From Burkholderia lata (GTDB lineage: Bacteria > Pseudomonadota > Gammaproteobacteria > Burkholderiales > Burkholderiaceae), in the NCBI RefSeq assembly GCF_000012945.1, contig NC_007511.1, positions 3,286,001 to 3,350,000 of the forward strand: a stretch of DNA of 64,000 nucleotides, in the 5' to 3' direction. The stretch's first letter is position 1; each line of letters opens with the position of its first letter. Below the pieces are notes generated by a model. That model did no database searches. It saw nothing but the letters and a program-made list of their open reading frames with translations, and was not told where the DNA came from. Made by a program: the position numbers and the translations under genes. Positions 53,060 to 62,947 of the stretch are shown here, piece by piece.

Positions 53060-53944
53060 TCACGCGGCGCGCTCGCCCAGCATCGCCAGATACTGCCGTA
53101 CTGCCCCCCATTCCGCGCCAATCCGGCTGATCGCGACGAGTTCCGAGCCCGGCACGCCGCCGGCGAGTTTCCGGTACACGATGTTCGGCGCCGCGATCCG
53201 GCTCAGCGGCGACGGCACGAGCGCCACCCCGAGCCCAGCCCCCGTCAATGCCAGCACCGACAGCGTGCTGCTCACCTTGTGTGCAATGCGCGGCGCCTTG
53301 CCGAGCACCTGCCGCAGGATCGCCAGCTGCCCTTCGTCGTCGCCGTCCGCCGCGTAGAAAATGAACGGCTCGTCCGCGAGTGCCGCGACGCTCACCGAGC
53401 GCTGCTTCGCGAGGGCGTGCCGGTCGCTCATCATCACGTCCCACGCCCAGTTGCCGACCGTCCGCACCGCCAGCTTCGGATCGAACGCCGTGCCGAACGC
53501 CGGGCAATAGCCGATGTCGAGCCGGCCCGCGAGGATGGCCTCCTGCTGCGCGGCCGGCGCCATCTCGTGCAGGTCGAGCGTCACCTCCGGCCACGCCGCA
53601 TGAAACGCGATCAGGTCGTCGGACAGCCGCCCCGTCGCGACCGCATTGCCGACGAAGCCGATCCGCACCACGCCCGTCTCGCCGCGCGCCGCACGCTGTA
53701 CGACCGCCTTCGCGCGCTCGGCCTGCTCGAGCGTGTGCCGCGCCTCGGTCACCAGCAGCCGGCCGGCGTCGGTCAGCGCCACCTTGCGCGTGCTGCGCTC
53801 GAACAACGCGGTGCCAAGCTCGTCTTCCAGTGCGCGAATCTGCATGCTCAACGCGGGCTGCACGATATGCAGCCGCTCCGCCGCGCGGCCGAAATGCCCC
53901 TCTTCGGCAACCGCGAGAAAGTAACGCAAATGGCGAAGATCCAT
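53060..53944 (-). CDS. LysR-family regulator
   Basis: A 294-residue LysR regulator of the CatM/BenM/CbnR-like group: MDLRHLRYFLAVAEEGHFGRAAERLHIVQPALSMQIRALE at the N-terminus, effector domain from about 90. It diverges from an amidohydrolase gene over 122 bp containing a TCAATCC-N16-GGATTGA repeat. Converges with dbpA with only 21 bp between the stops. Confidence 0.93.
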   Translation of the reverse strand: MDLRHLRYFLAVAEEGHFGRAAERLHIVQPALSMQIRALEDELGTALFERSTRKVALTDAGRLLVTEARHTLEQAERAKAVVQRAARGETGVVRIGFVGNAVATGRLSDDLIAFHAAWPEVTLDLHEMAPAAQQEAILAGRLDIGYCPAFGTAFDPKLAVRTVGNWAWDVMMSDRHALAKQRSVSVAALADEPFIFYAADGDDEGQLAILRQVLGKAPRIAHKVSSTLSVLALTGAGLGVALVPSPLSRIAAPNIVYRKLAGGVPGSELVAISRIGAEWGAVRQYLAMLGERAA

Positions 53945-53969
53945 ACGGTCGATTCATCACTCAAAACAA

Positions 53970-53999
53970 TCAATCCTGAAATTTAATCTATTGGATTGA
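53970..53999. promoter_or_regulatory. LysR-type inverted repeat TCAATCC-N16-GGATTGA
   Basis: 7-bp arms in the AT-rich divergent promoter between the LysR gene and the amidohydrolase. Position and AT content fit a LysR activation/recognition site. Confidence 0.5.
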
Positions 54000-54066
54000 A
54001 AAATCAACCGCGCGCATCCTGATGGTCAAGCGCTGGCATACAGCGCATTTCCACAGGAGCCCAATC

Positions 54067-55017
54067 ATGTCCGACCGCAACCGTATCGATGTCCACCAAC
54101 ACGTCGTCCCACCGTTCTGGGCCGACGCCCTGCCCGCCCACGGCGGCGACCCGTCCGGCTGGGGCAGCCCCACCTGGAGCCCGGAAAGCGCGATCGCGTT
54201 CATGGATTCGCTGGAAATCCAGACCGGCGTGCTGTCGCTGACGGCGCCCGGCGTGCAGGGCTGGAACGGCCAGGCCAAGCGCGACATGGCGCGCCAGGTC
54301 AACGAATACGTGGCCGGCCTCGTCGCGAAGTTGCCGACCCGCTTCGGCAACTTCGCGACGCTGCCGCTGCCCGACGTCGACGGCACGCTCGCCGAAATCG
54401 GCCACGCGTTCGACACGCTGAAGGCCGACGGCGTCGTGCTGCTCAGCAACTACGGCGGCACGTATCTCGGCGATGCGGCGTTCGAACCCGTGTGGGATGA
54501 ACTCGACCGCCGCCGCGCGGTCGTGTTCATCCACCCGGCGAAGCCGGCGATCGATGCGATACCCGGGATGCCCGGCCCGCTGCTCGACTATCCGTTCGAT
54601 ACGACGCGCACGGCCGTCCAGCTCGTGCTCAACGGCGTGATCGCGCGGCACCCGAACGTGCGCATCATCCTGTCGCACGCGGGCGGCTTCCTGCCGTACA
54701 CCGCGTACCGCTTTGCCGAACTCGCGCCGGGCGTGCGCAACGACGTGCCGAATCGCGACGGGCTGCTCGACCTGCTGCGCACGTTCTACTTCGATACCGC
54801 ACTGTCGTCGCCGTCGGCGCTGCCGAGCCTCACCGCGTTCGCGCAACCCGATCGCGTGCTGTACGGCAGCGACTTCCCGTACGCGCCGCCCGCCGTCAGC
54901 ACGTCGTTCACCCACGCGCAGGATGCGTATGCGGCGCTGGGCGCCGACCGGCACGCGGCGATCAACCACACGAACGCATTGCCGCTGTTCCCGCGTCTCG
55001 CTGCACTCGCGCGGTAA
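54067..55017 (+). CDS. Amidohydrolase-2 (ACMSD-like) family protein
   Basis: A 316-residue metal-dependent hydrolase/decarboxylase of the amidohydrolase 2 family, related to aminocarboxymuconate semialdehyde decarboxylase. Metal ligands: HQH (His10, His12), IHPAKP His mid-protein, ILSHAGG His, and Asp in YGSDFPYAP. ACMSD-like enzymes decarboxylate aromatic or semialdehyde acids; its place beside a meta-cleavage operon suggests a related substrate, which is inference. LysR-controlled, convergent with the porin gene. Confidence 0.9.
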   Translation: MSDRNRIDVHQHVVPPFWADALPAHGGDPSGWGSPTWSPESAIAFMDSLEIQTGVLSLTAPGVQGWNGQAKRDMARQVNEYVAGLVAKLPTRFGNFATLPLPDVDGTLAEIGHAFDTLKADGVVLLSNYGGTYLGDAAFEPVWDELDRRRAVVFIHPAKPAIDAIPGMPGPLLDYPFDTTRTAVQLVLNGVIARHPNVRIILSHAGGFLPYTAYRFAELAPGVRNDVPNRDGLLDLLRTFYFDTALSSPSALPSLTAFAQPDRVLYGSDFPYAPPAVSTSFTHAQDAYAALGADRHAAINHTNALPLFPRLAALAR

Positions 55018-55033
55018 CGCTCGGCGAGGTGAA

Positions 55034-55063
55034 GCGTGACGCCCCGCAACGACGGCGTCACGC
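55034..55063. terminator. Bidirectional terminator hairpin
   Basis: GCGTGACGCC (55034-55043), 10-nt loop, GGCGTCACGC (55054-55063), perfect, between the convergent amidohydrolase and outer-membrane channel genes. No strong T run. Confidence 0.55.
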
Positions 55064-55095
55064 GCGCAACCGCCGAACGACGCAATGCCGTCAGG

Positions 55096-55998
55096 TCAGA
55101 ACGGAATGACGGCCTTCGCCCACACGGCCTCCCCGGCGGGCCGGTTGCGCACGAAGAACTCCTTCACGACGCGCGCTTCCACGCTGATCTTGCTGAACTG
55201 ATAGCGAAACCCCGGCCCGATCGCGAACGTCTGGCCGCGAAAGCCGTCGCCCGCGACCGGCTGCCCGTTCTGCATGTCGTCCGTGGTCTGCTTGACGAAG
55301 TAGCCCGACAACCCGACCCGCGCCTTCGGCGTGACCGCATAGCTCGCCGAATAGTCGACGTGAAACAGGTTCCCCGAGTGGTAGTGGGTGTCGTTGTTCG
55401 GCGAATTGAAGCTGTACGTAATCTTCGCGGACACCTCAACCTTGTCGTTCGGCAGCCACGACACGCCGAACACCGGCCGCGCGGTGTAGTAGTTCTTGCC
55501 GGTGTTCAGCGCCGCGTTCGCGTCGTACTGCCCGGTGGGAAACACGAACTCGATCGCCGCGACCGTGCGCAACGCGCCCGACCCCCACGCGATCAGCGCG
55601 GGGCTGACGATCAGGTCGCCCAGGTTGGTGCGGTCGAACGACGCGCCACCCGCATCGAGCGAGAGATGCTGCATCGGCAGCACCGCATACGCGCCGTAGC
55701 GCCCGCCGAGCACCGACAGGTTCGACATCCAGACCACGCGCGGAATCAGCACGTCCGCATCGAGCTTGAAGCCGGGCACCGAGCCGTTGCCATGCGAATC
55801 GTTGAAGCGCGACGCGTGGTAATGCGTGTAGTACATCAGCGCGTACAACCCGGCCGGCGGCAGCGCGCCGGCGAAGAACGCTTCCGCGCCCTCGCCGATC
55901 GTATCGCCGCCGCCCTCCGTCGCCCGTGCGCCGGTGCTCAGCGCCATGCCCGCGCACGCGGCGAGCGCGCACAACCCAAATGCAGACTTCCGTTTCAT
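55096..55998 (-). CDS. Outer-membrane channel of the phenol/meta-pathway type (MetA/SphAC family)
   Basis: A 300-residue outer-membrane beta-barrel of the phenol_MetA_deg family. Signal peptide 1-26 (ACAGMALSTGARA). Barrel strands are visible as alternating aromatic/polar segments (LYALMYYTHYHASRFND, YAVLPMQHLSLDAGG, FVFPTGQYD), ending AVIPF with terminal Phe. It probably admits the aromatic substrate. Last gene of the meta-cleavage operon, 123 bp after dmpD. Confidence 0.88.
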   Translation of the reverse strand: MKRKSAFGLCALAACAGMALSTGARATEGGGDTIGEGAEAFFAGALPPAGLYALMYYTHYHASRFNDSHGNGSVPGFKLDADVLIPRVVWMSNLSVLGGRYGAYAVLPMQHLSLDAGGASFDRTNLGDLIVSPALIAWGSGALRTVAAIEFVFPTGQYDANAALNTGKNYYTARPVFGVSWLPNDKVEVSAKITYSFNSPNNDTHYHSGNLFHVDYSASYAVTPKARVGLSGYFVKQTTDDMQNGQPVAGDGFRGQTFAIGPGFRYQFSKISVEARVVKEFFVRNRPAGEAVWAKAVIPF

Positions 55999-56121
55999 CG
56001 ATGTCTCCAATATTCGTTCTACTGAATTGATTTTTTGTATGGGTGCTTTCTTGAGGACCTGCGTTGCCACCGCCTGCTACGCGGCGGTGACACGTCCTGC
56101 CGACCGGCTACGGCTACGGCT

Positions 56122-56949
56122 CTACGGCTTCGCGCTGAAATGCTCGATGACGAGCTGGTTGAAGCGTGCGGCATGCTCGATCTGCGTCCAGTGCCCGCAC
56201 CGGCCGAACACATGGAGCTGGGCGTTCGGCAGCAGCTCGAGCAGCTTCAGCGAACTGTCGAGCGGAATCACGCGGTCCTCGCGGCCGTGCACGATCAGCG
56301 TGTCATGTGTCAGTGCGCGCAGCTTCGCTTCGTCGCTCGCGAGCGCATCGACCCAGCGCTGGCGCGGCGCGGGAAACATGTTCGCGAACGCCTCCTGGTA
56401 GCCGGGCCGCACGCTCGCGTCGTAGCGCAGCTTCGCGAGTTCGTCGTTCACGAGCGCGCGATCGAACGCGAAGATGTCCAGCAGCGCGCGCATGTTCGCG
56501 ATCGACGGCGTGTAACCCCACACCGCGTCGAGCCCTTCGGTCAGCGTGAAGCGCGTACCGGCCGCGCCCATCAGCACGAGCCGGCCGACCCGCTCGGGCG
56601 CCCGGATCGCGAGTGCCAGCGCGAGCGCGCCGCCGAACGAATTGCCGACCACGTGCGCACGCTCGATGTCGAGCGCGTCGAGCAGGCCGAGCGCGTGATC
56701 GACCCAGTGGTCCATTGAATAGCGATACCGGGCCGGGCGCTCGGTTTCGCCGAATCCCGCCATGTCCGGCGCGATCACGCGAAACTGCCGTGCCAGCGCG
56801 GGCATCGTGAGCCGCCAGTTCGCATAGGCCGTGACGCCCGGCCCCGAGCCGTGGATCAGCAGTACGGGTGGGCCGTCGCCGGCATCGTGATAGTTCGTGT
56901 CGATGCCGCCGGCAACGATCCGGCGGCCGATTTCAGGATTGGATGACAT
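56122..56949 (-). CDS. dmpD: 2-hydroxymuconate semialdehyde hydrolase
   Basis: A 275-residue alpha/beta hydrolase of the meta-cleavage type (DmpD/XylF). Catalytic triad: Ser104 in GNSFGG, Asp in HGREDRVIP and His in GRCGHWTQIEH. It hydrolyses the ring-fission product to 2-oxopent-4-enoate and formate/acid, the branch used by ketones and methylated substrates. In P. putida dmp it follows dmpC; here it lies after dmpI. Confidence 0.93.
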   Translation of the reverse strand: MSSNPEIGRRIVAGGIDTNYHDAGDGPPVLLIHGSGPGVTAYANWRLTMPALARQFRVIAPDMAGFGETERPARYRYSMDHWVDHALGLLDALDIERAHVVGNSFGGALALALAIRAPERVGRLVLMGAAGTRFTLTEGLDAVWGYTPSIANMRALLDIFAFDRALVNDELAKLRYDASVRPGYQEAFANMFPAPRQRWVDALASDEAKLRALTHDTLIVHGREDRVIPLDSSLKLLELLPNAQLHVFGRCGHWTQIEHAARFNQLVIEHFSAKP

Positions 56950-56985
56950 GACGCTCCTTCAGTCGATTCATGGGGACGTGGCGTG

Positions 56986-57177
56986 TTACCGCCCGCGCCG
57001 TTTCGCGCTCTGCCCGCCGATCCCGAAATGCGCCTTCGGCATCTCGGTGATGATCACGCGCACCGATTCGACCGGCGCCTCGAGCGAGCGATGAATGGCC
57101 TGCGTGACCTCGGCGATCAGGCGCTCCTTCTTGTCGTCGTCGCGGCCTTCGAGGATGTAGAGATGAGCAACCGGCAC
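56986..57177 (-). CDS. dmpI: 4-oxalocrotonate tautomerase
   Basis: A 63-residue tautomerase (2-hydroxymuconate tautomerase). The catalytic Pro is residue 2 (Pro1 after Met removal, MPVAHLYILEGR), with Arg at about 40 (ESVRVIITEMPKAHFGIGG). It interconverts enol and keto forms in the dehydrogenative branch. 28 bp after dmpH. Confidence 0.95.
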   Translation of the reverse strand: MPVAHLYILEGRDDDKKERLIAEVTQAIHRSLEAPVESVRVIITEMPKAHFGIGGQSAKRRGR

Positions 57178-57205
57178 GATGGCCTCCTGTTTGGTCGTGT
57201 TTCGT

Positions 57206-57994
57206 TCAGATGAAACGCAGGCCGATCGAGCCGACGTCCTGCACGCGCAGCGTCACGCTGTCGCCGGCCGCGACGGCCACCGCCTCGGTAATGCCGCCCG
57301 ACAGGATCACGCTGCCCGCCGGAATCGATTCGCCGCGCGCGCCCAGGTGGTTCGCGAGCATCGCGACCGCGGCGGCCGGATGCCCGAGCACCGCCGCGCC
57401 GGCGCCGAACGCCACCGGCAGGCCGTTCTTCTCGAGCACGACGCCGAGCGTGCGCAGGTCGACGCCGTCCACCGCGAGCGGGCGCCCACCCGCGACGAAG
57501 CGCGCGGCCGACGTGTTGTCGGCCACCACGCTCTTCAGGTCGAACTTGAAGTCGCGGTAGCGGCTGTCGATCACCTCGATGCCGGCGATGACGAAATCCG
57601 TCGCGGCGAGCACCGCGCCGATATGGCAGCCCGGCCCTTTCAGCTCGGCCTTGGTCACGAATGCAATCTCGGGCTCCACCTTCGGATGGATCAGCGCGGA
57701 CGTATCGCACTCGCCGCCGTCGGGCAGGTCGTAGATGTCCGTGAGGAAGCCGAACACGGGCGTATCGACGCCCATCTGGCGCATCTTCGCGTGCGACGTC
57801 AGGCCGGCCTTGTAGCCGACGATCCGCGCACCGCGCCCGAGCTGCCGGCGGCGGATCGCGTCCTGCACCGCGTACGCATCGTCCCAGTCCATCTCGGGAT
57901 GACGGTCGGTGATCTTCGGCGTGTCGCGCGCGTCGCGCATGCAGCCGTCGAGATGCTCGGCGAGCGATTCGACGATGTCGGTGGTCAGGTTCAT
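57206..57994 (-). CDS. dmpH: 4-oxalocrotonate decarboxylase
   Basis: A 262-residue hydratase/decarboxylase family enzyme (DmpH) decarboxylating 2-oxo-3-hexenedioate to 2-oxopent-4-enoate. The metal site shows [11 protein letters not shown] (Glu ligands) and [14 protein letters not shown]. It is paralogous to dmpE at 60039. Its start overlaps the end of dmpG by 4 bp (ATGA). Confidence 0.92.
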   Translation of the reverse strand: MNLTTDIVESLAEHLDGCMRDARDTPKITDRHPEMDWDDAYAVQDAIRRRQLGRGARIVGYKAGLTSHAKMRQMGVDTPVFGFLTDIYDLPDGGECDTSALIHPKVEPEIAFVTKAELKGPGCHIGAVLAATDFVIAGIEVIDSRYRDFKFDLKSVVADNTSAARFVAGGRPLAVDGVDLRTLGVVLEKNGLPVAFGAGAAVLGHPAAAVAMLANHLGARGESIPAGSVILSGGITEAVAVAAGDSVTLRVQDVGSIGLRFI

Positions 57995-59037
57995 GCGGCC
58001 TCCCGCTTCGCTTGCGCCGCGCGCGCCTTCGCGAGCGTCAGCGCGGTGTCTTCGATCATGTCCTCCTGCCCGCCGACCATCCCGCGCCGGCCCAGCTCGA
58101 CGAGGATGTCGCGCGCCGGGATCCCGTACTTGTCGCCCGCGCGCTTCGCGAACAGCAGGAACGAGCCGTACACGCCCGCGTAGCCGAGCGTCAGCGCATC
58201 GCGATCAAGGCGGATCGGGAAGTCCATCATCGGCACGACGAGATCCTCCGCGACGTCCTGGATCTTCCACACGTCGACACCGGTCTCGATGCCCATCCGT
58301 TCGCACACGGCGACGAACACTTCGAGCGGCGTATTGCCCGCGCCGGCGCCGAGCCCGGCCGCCGCGCCGTCGATCCGGTTCGCGCCGGCCTCGATCGCGG
58401 CGATCGAGTTCGCGACGCCCATCGCGAGGTTGTGGTGGCCGTGAAAACCGAGCTCGGTCTGCGGCTGCAGCGCGTCGCGCACCGCACCGAGGCGCGCCTT
58501 CACGTCGTCGGGCAGCATGTAGCCAGCGGAGTCGGTGATGTAGATGCAGTTCGCGCCGTACGACTCCATCAGCTTCGCCTGCTTCACGAGCCCTTCCGGG
58601 CTGTTCATGTGGCTCATCATCAGGAAGCCGACGGTATCCATGTCGAGCTTGCGCGCCATCGCGATGTGCTGCTCGGAGACATCGGCCTCGGTGCAGTGCG
58701 TCGCGACGCGGATCGTATGCACGCCGAGCGCGTGCGCCTCCTTCAGGTGGTCGACGGTGCCGATGCCGGGCAGCAGCAGCGCCGATACCTTCGCGCGCTT
58801 GAGCAGCGGGATCACTGCGCCGAGGTATTCGGCGTCGGTGTGCGCGGGAAAACCGTAGTTGACCGACGAGCCGCCGAGCCCGTCGCCGTGCGTGACTTCG
58901 ATCAGCGGCACGCCGGCCGCATCGAGTCCGGTCGCCACCGCGCGCATCTGGTCGAGCGTCATCTGGTGACGCTTCGGGTGCATGCCGTCACGCAGCGTCA
59001 TGTCGTGGACGGTGATTCGCTTGCCTTTGAGATTCAT
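57991..59037 (-). CDS. dmpG: 4-hydroxy-2-oxovalerate aldolase
   Basis: A 348-residue class II aldolase (DmpG) that splits 4-hydroxy-2-oxovalerate into pyruvate and acetaldehyde. TIM-barrel start [21 protein letters not shown] (Arg/Asp catalytic), metal ligands in [13 protein letters not shown]. It works as a complex with DmpF, channelling acetaldehyde. 40 bp after dmpF. Confidence 0.95.
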   Translation of the reverse strand: MNLKGKRITVHDMTLRDGMHPKRHQMTLDQMRAVATGLDAAGVPLIEVTHGDGLGGSSVNYGFPAHTDAEYLGAVIPLLKRAKVSALLLPGIGTVDHLKEAHALGVHTIRVATHCTEADVSEQHIAMARKLDMDTVGFLMMSHMNSPEGLVKQAKLMESYGANCIYITDSAGYMLPDDVKARLGAVRDALQPQTELGFHGHHNLAMGVANSIAAIEAGANRIDGAAAGLGAGAGNTPLEVFVAVCERMGIETGVDVWKIQDVAEDLVVPMMDFPIRLDRDALTLGYAGVYGSFLLFAKRAGDKYGIPARDILVELGRRGMVGGQEDMIEDTALTLAKARAAQAKREAA

Positions 59038-59077
59038 TGCCGTTTCCTTGTTCGTCCGGTCGTGGGATGAGCGCGCG

Positions 59078-59998
59078 TCAGGCTGCCTGCGCGGCCGGCT
59101 GGAGCGCGAGGCGGCCGGCCAGCAGTTCCTCGGCGAACATCTCGGCGGTGCGCGCGGCGGCGGCCGTCATGATGTCGAGGTTGCCCGCGTACTTCGGCAG
59201 GTAGTCGCCGAGGCCTTCGACTTCGAGGTAGATCGACACGCGGTTGCCGTCGAACACCGGCCCGTTGACGAGCCGGTAGCCGGGCACGTAGCGCTGCACG
59301 TCGGCGATCATCGCGTGCACCGATTCGACGATGCGTGCCTCGTCGGGCGCGGTCTCGGTCAGGCAATGCACGGTGTCGCGCATGATCAACGGCGGGTCGG
59401 CCGGGTTGATCACGATGATCGCCTTGCCGTCCTTCGCGCCGCCGACCTGCGCGACTGCCGCCGCCGTCGTGCGCGTGAATTCGTCGATGTTCTTGCGCGT
59501 GCCGGGGCCGACCGAGCGCGACGACACCGTCGCGACGATCTCGCCGTACGCGACCGGCTGCACGCGGGACACCGCGCGCACCATCGGGATCGTCGCCTGG
59601 CCGCCGCACGTGACCATGTTCACGTTCATCTCGCCGGAGCCGATGTGATCCATCAGGTTGACGGGCGGCACACAGTACGGGCCGATCGCGGCCGGCGTCA
59701 GGTCGATCATCAGCACGCCGAGCGCGTTGAGCTTGCGGCTGTTCTCCGCGTGCACGTAGGCGCTCGTCGCGTCGAACGCGATCTGCACGGCGTCGGCCTG
59801 TACGTGCGGCAGCAGGCCGTCGACACCCTCCGCGGTCGTCTTCAGGCCGAGTTCGCGCGCGCGCTTCAGGCCGTCGGAATCGGGATCGATGCCGACCATC
59901 CACACGGGCTCGAGCACGGGGCTGCGCATGAGTTTGGCGAGCAGGTCGGTGCCGATGTTGCCGGGGCCGATCAGCGCGCAACGGATTTTTCGGGTCAT
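59078..59998 (-). CDS. dmpF: Acetaldehyde dehydrogenase (acylating)
   Basis: A 306-residue enzyme converting acetaldehyde, CoA and NAD to acetyl-CoA. NAD motif [19 protein letters not shown]; catalytic Cys in [14 protein letters not shown]. Partner of DmpG. The C-terminal Ala/Pro tail is ordinary. Confidence 0.95.
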   Translation of the reverse strand: MTRKIRCALIGPGNIGTDLLAKLMRSPVLEPVWMVGIDPDSDGLKRARELGLKTTAEGVDGLLPHVQADAVQIAFDATSAYVHAENSRKLNALGVLMIDLTPAAIGPYCVPPVNLMDHIGSGEMNVNMVTCGGQATIPMVRAVSRVQPVAYGEIVATVSSRSVGPGTRKNIDEFTRTTAAAVAQVGGAKDGKAIIVINPADPPLIMRDTVHCLTETAPDEARIVESVHAMIADVQRYVPGYRLVNGPVFDGNRVSIYLEVEGLGDYLPKYAGNLDIMTAAAARTAEMFAEELLAGRLALQPAAQAA

Positions 59999-60038
59999 GG
60001 GGAATTCCTCGTTTGCCAGTGAAGGGGAACGGCGCCGC

Positions 60039-60821
60039 TCACGCGAACCGCACCGAACATGCGCCGATCCCGCCGATCGACACGCGGAAGTTGTCGCCGG
60101 GGCCGGCCGGCGCCATCGCGGCGAGCGCGCCGGACAGGATCACTTCGCCGGCCTTCAGCGGGATGCCGAGCCGGCCGAGCGTATTGGCGAGCCACGCGAC
60201 GGCATTGACCGGCGAGCCGAGCGCGGCCGCGCCGGCGCCGGTGCCGATCACGTCGCCGTTTTTCTCGAGCACCATCCCGCAGGTCGCGAGATCGACGCGG
60301 CGTGTGCTCACCGCCTGGTCGCCGAGCACGAACACGCCGCACGACGCGTTGTCCGCCACGGTGTCGCCGATGCGGATCTTCCAGTCGCGAATCCGCGAAT
60401 CGACGATCTCGAAGCACGGCATCACGCATTCGGTCGCGGCGAGCACCATCGCGTTCGTCACGCCGGGGCCGAGCAGGTCGCGCTTCAGCACGAACGCGAT
60501 CTCGCCTTCCGCCTTCGGCTGGATCAGCGTGTCGAGCGGAATGCACTCGCCTTCGCCATACACCATCCCCGACAGCAGGTAGCCGAAATCGGGCTGGTAC
60601 ACGCCGAGCATGTCCATCACGGCTTTCGACGTGACGCCGATCTTCTTGCCGATCACGGTTTCCCCGGCGTCCAGGCGGCGCTGCACGAAGCGCTGCTGGA
60701 TCCGGTACGCGTCGTCGACCGACAGGTCCTCGTGCTGCGACGTCAGCGGTGCGACGGGCGTGCGCGAGGCCATCGCGTCGTACAGCCGGTCGCCCAGCGC
60801 GGTAATCAACGTGGAGTCCAT
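60039..60821 (-). CDS. dmpE: 2-oxopent-4-enoate hydratase
   Basis: A 260-residue metal-dependent hydratase adding water to 2-oxopent-4-enoate. Metal-site block [16 protein letters not shown] and [13 protein letters not shown]. Start [11 protein letters not shown]; the frame stays open upstream but there overlaps dmpC in another frame. 28 bp after dmpC, 40 bp before dmpF. Confidence 0.93.
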   Translation of the reverse strand: MDSTLITALGDRLYDAMASRTPVAPLTSQHEDLSVDDAYRIQQRFVQRRLDAGETVIGKKIGVTSKAVMDMLGVYQPDFGYLLSGMVYGEGECIPLDTLIQPKAEGEIAFVLKRDLLGPGVTNAMVLAATECVMPCFEIVDSRIRDWKIRIGDTVADNASCGVFVLGDQAVSTRRVDLATCGMVLEKNGDVIGTGAGAAALGSPVNAVAWLANTLGRLGIPLKAGEVILSGALAAMAPAGPGDNFRVSIGGIGACSVRFA

Positions 60822-60849
60822 AAGAGTTTTCCGGTCAGTAACGGGTGGG

Positions 60850-62361
60850 TCAGAGCTTGATGCAGACGTTGCGGAGTTCCGTGTAGAACTCGAGCGAATG
60901 CACGCCGCCTTCGCGGCCGATGCCCGATTGCTTCGCGCCGCCGAACGCGGTGCGCAGGTCGCGCAGGAACCACGAATTGACCCACGCGATGCCGACGTCG
61001 ATCGACGCGGCGACGCGATGCGCGCGGGCGAGGTGGGTGGTCCAGATCGCGGTCGACAGCCCGTACGCGTTCGCATTCGCGCGGCCGATCACCTCGGCCT
61101 CCGAATCGAACGGCATCACGAGCGTGCACGGCCCGAAGATCTCGTCGCGCGCGATCGGCGAATCGTCGCCGAGGCCCGTCCAGATCGTCGGCTGCACCCA
61201 GGCGCCGTCGCGCAGGTCTGCCGGCATGTCGGGCACGCCGCCGCCCGTCACGACCGTCGCGCCGAGCTCGGCGGCCTTGCGGTAGTACGACAGCACCTTG
61301 TCGCGGTGCTCCTGGCTGATCAACGGGCCGATACCGGTCGTGTCCGCTTCCGGGCGGCCCGGCCGCAGTTGCTCGGCGCCGGCCTTCAGCGCGGCGACGA
61401 AGCGCTCGAACAGCGGACGCTCGACATACACGCGCTCGGTGCCGAGGCACACCTGCCCCGCGTTCGCGAAGCACGAGCGCAGCGTGCCTTCGACAGCCGC
61501 GTCGAAATCGCAGTCGGCAAACACGATCGCCGCGTTCTTGCCGCCCATCTCGAGGCTGACGGGCCGCGCGCCGTCGGCCGCCGCCTTCATGATCGCCGCG
61601 CCGGTGCGCGTCTCACCGGTGAACGTGATCGCGTTCACGCCGGGATGGGTCGTCAGGAATTCGCCGGCCGAACCGGGCCCGAAGCCGTGCACGACGTTGT
61701 AGACGCCGCGCGGCACGCCCGCCGCGTTCATCACTTCGCCGAGCAGCGCGGCCGTCTGCGGCGTTTCCTCCGACGGCTTCACGACCACCGTGTTGCCGCA
61801 CGCCAGCGCGGGGCCGACCTTCCACGTCATCAGCAGCAGCGGCAGGTTCCACGGGCAAATCACGCCGACCACGCCGACCGGGCGGCGGATCGCGTAGTTG
61901 AGCGCGCCCGCGCCGTCCGGCGTCGCCATTTCGAAGGTTTCGCCGGGCACGTTCTTCACGACGTCGGCGAACACCTTGAAGTTCGCGGCGCCGCGCGGAA
62001 TGTCGATATGGCTCGCGAGGCTCACCGGCTTGCCGGTGTCGGCCACTTCGGCTTCGAGGAAATCGTCGAAGCGGCGCGTGATGCCGTCGGCCACCGCGTA
62101 CAGGATGTCGACGCGCTGCGCGACGGTCAGCCCGCCCCACGGCCCCGACAGCGCCGCGCGCGCCGCCTGCACGGCCGCGTCGACATCCGCGCGGCTCGCT
62201 TCGGCCACGCGGGCGATCACGGCGTTGTCGAGCGGCGAGCGCTTGTCGAACCAGCGATCGCCCGCGCGATAGTCGCCGTCGATGAAGTTGCGGACGCGCC
62301 GCGGTTCCGGCTGCCCGCCGGCGGGGCCGCGTGTCGCGGCGAGAGGTTCCGTGTCGTACAT
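60850..62361 (-). CDS. dmpC: 2-hydroxymuconic semialdehyde dehydrogenase
   Basis: A 503-residue aldehyde dehydrogenase (DmpC/XylG). Catalytic Glu in LEMGGKNAAIV and Cys in FANAGQVCLGTERVYVE, substrate binding and NAD motif FTGETRTGAAIM. It oxidises the semialdehyde to 2-hydroxymuconate, entering the 4-oxalocrotonate branch. The start MYDTEPLAATR is chosen after rejecting an extension of 53 residues. Confidence 0.94.
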   Translation of the reverse strand: MYDTEPLAATRGPAGGQPEPRRVRNFIDGDYRAGDRWFDKRSPLDNAVIARVAEASRADVDAAVQAARAALSGPWGGLTVAQRVDILYAVADGITRRFDDFLEAEVADTGKPVSLASHIDIPRGAANFKVFADVVKNVPGETFEMATPDGAGALNYAIRRPVGVVGVICPWNLPLLLMTWKVGPALACGNTVVVKPSEETPQTAALLGEVMNAAGVPRGVYNVVHGFGPGSAGEFLTTHPGVNAITFTGETRTGAAIMKAAADGARPVSLEMGGKNAAIVFADCDFDAAVEGTLRSCFANAGQVCLGTERVYVERPLFERFVAALKAGAEQLRPGRPEADTTGIGPLISQEHRDKVLSYYRKAAELGATVVTGGGVPDMPADLRDGAWVQPTIWTGLGDDSPIARDEIFGPCTLVMPFDSEAEVIGRANANAYGLSTAIWTTHLARAHRVAASIDVGIAWVNSWFLRDLRTAFGGAKQSGIGREGGVHSLEFYTELRNVCIKL

Positions 62362-62476
62362 GATGTGGTTGCCGATAGTCGTGAATCCATGATCCGGTGC
62401 GGTCGCGAACGACGTATGCGAAGGACGTTCGCAAGACGCATTCGCGAGCCGCATGCCGTGTTTCGTGTACCGCCCG

Positions 62477-62926
62477 TCACCCGCCGCCGAAGCCGGCAGC
62501 GTCGAGGCCCGCGCGTGCACAGCTTTCGTCCTGTGCCTCGCTGCCGCCCGACACGCCGATGCCGCCGATCAGCGCGCCGTCGTCGACGATCGGCAGCCCG
62601 CCACCGAACGCGACGAAGCGCGGGCGCAACACGAGCCCCTGCTGCACCGCCGCCGAATGCGCTGCCAGCGCGTCGTGCCACGCCCCGGTCGGCAAGCCGA
62701 AGCTCGCGGCCGTGTACGCCTTGTCGATCGCGATGTCGATCGAATGCAGCGGCGCGCCGGGCATCCGCACGAATGCCGCGAGCAGGCCGGCCGCATCGAC
62801 GACCGCGACGTTCACGCGCACGCCGAGCCGCTCGGCGGCCGCTGCCGCTGCCTGCGCGGCGCGCGCCGCGGCGGGCCAGTCGATCGTGCGCGTGACGACG
62901 CTGCGGGTCGAATCGTTGCAAGCCAT
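62477..62926 (-). CDS. HbpS/GlcG-like (DUF336) protein within the meta-cleavage operon
   Basis: A 149-residue heme-degrading/binding-like protein (Haem_degrading, GlcG/HbpS family). Typical blocks: VNVAVVDAAGLLAAFVRMPGAPLHSIDIAIDKAYTA and FGGGLPIVDDGALIGGIGVSGGS. It sits between dmpB (21 bp) and dmpC. Family members bind heme, iron or vitamin B12-like cofactors; here it might protect or reactivate the Fe(II) dioxygenase, which is inference. Confidence 0.85.
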   Translation of the reverse strand: MACNDSTRSVVTRTIDWPAAARAAQAAAAAAERLGVRVNVAVVDAAGLLAAFVRMPGAPLHSIDIAIDKAYTAASFGLPTGAWHDALAAHSAAVQQGLVLRPRFVAFGGGLPIVDDGALIGGIGVSGGSEAQDESCARAGLDAAGFGGG

Positions 62927-62947
62927 GACGGTGTGCTCCTGTGCGTA

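Noticed and set aside
60610..62895. 761-codon plus-strand open frame
   Set aside because: Antisense to dmpC, dmpE and the HbpS-like gene, all of which have intact motifs.
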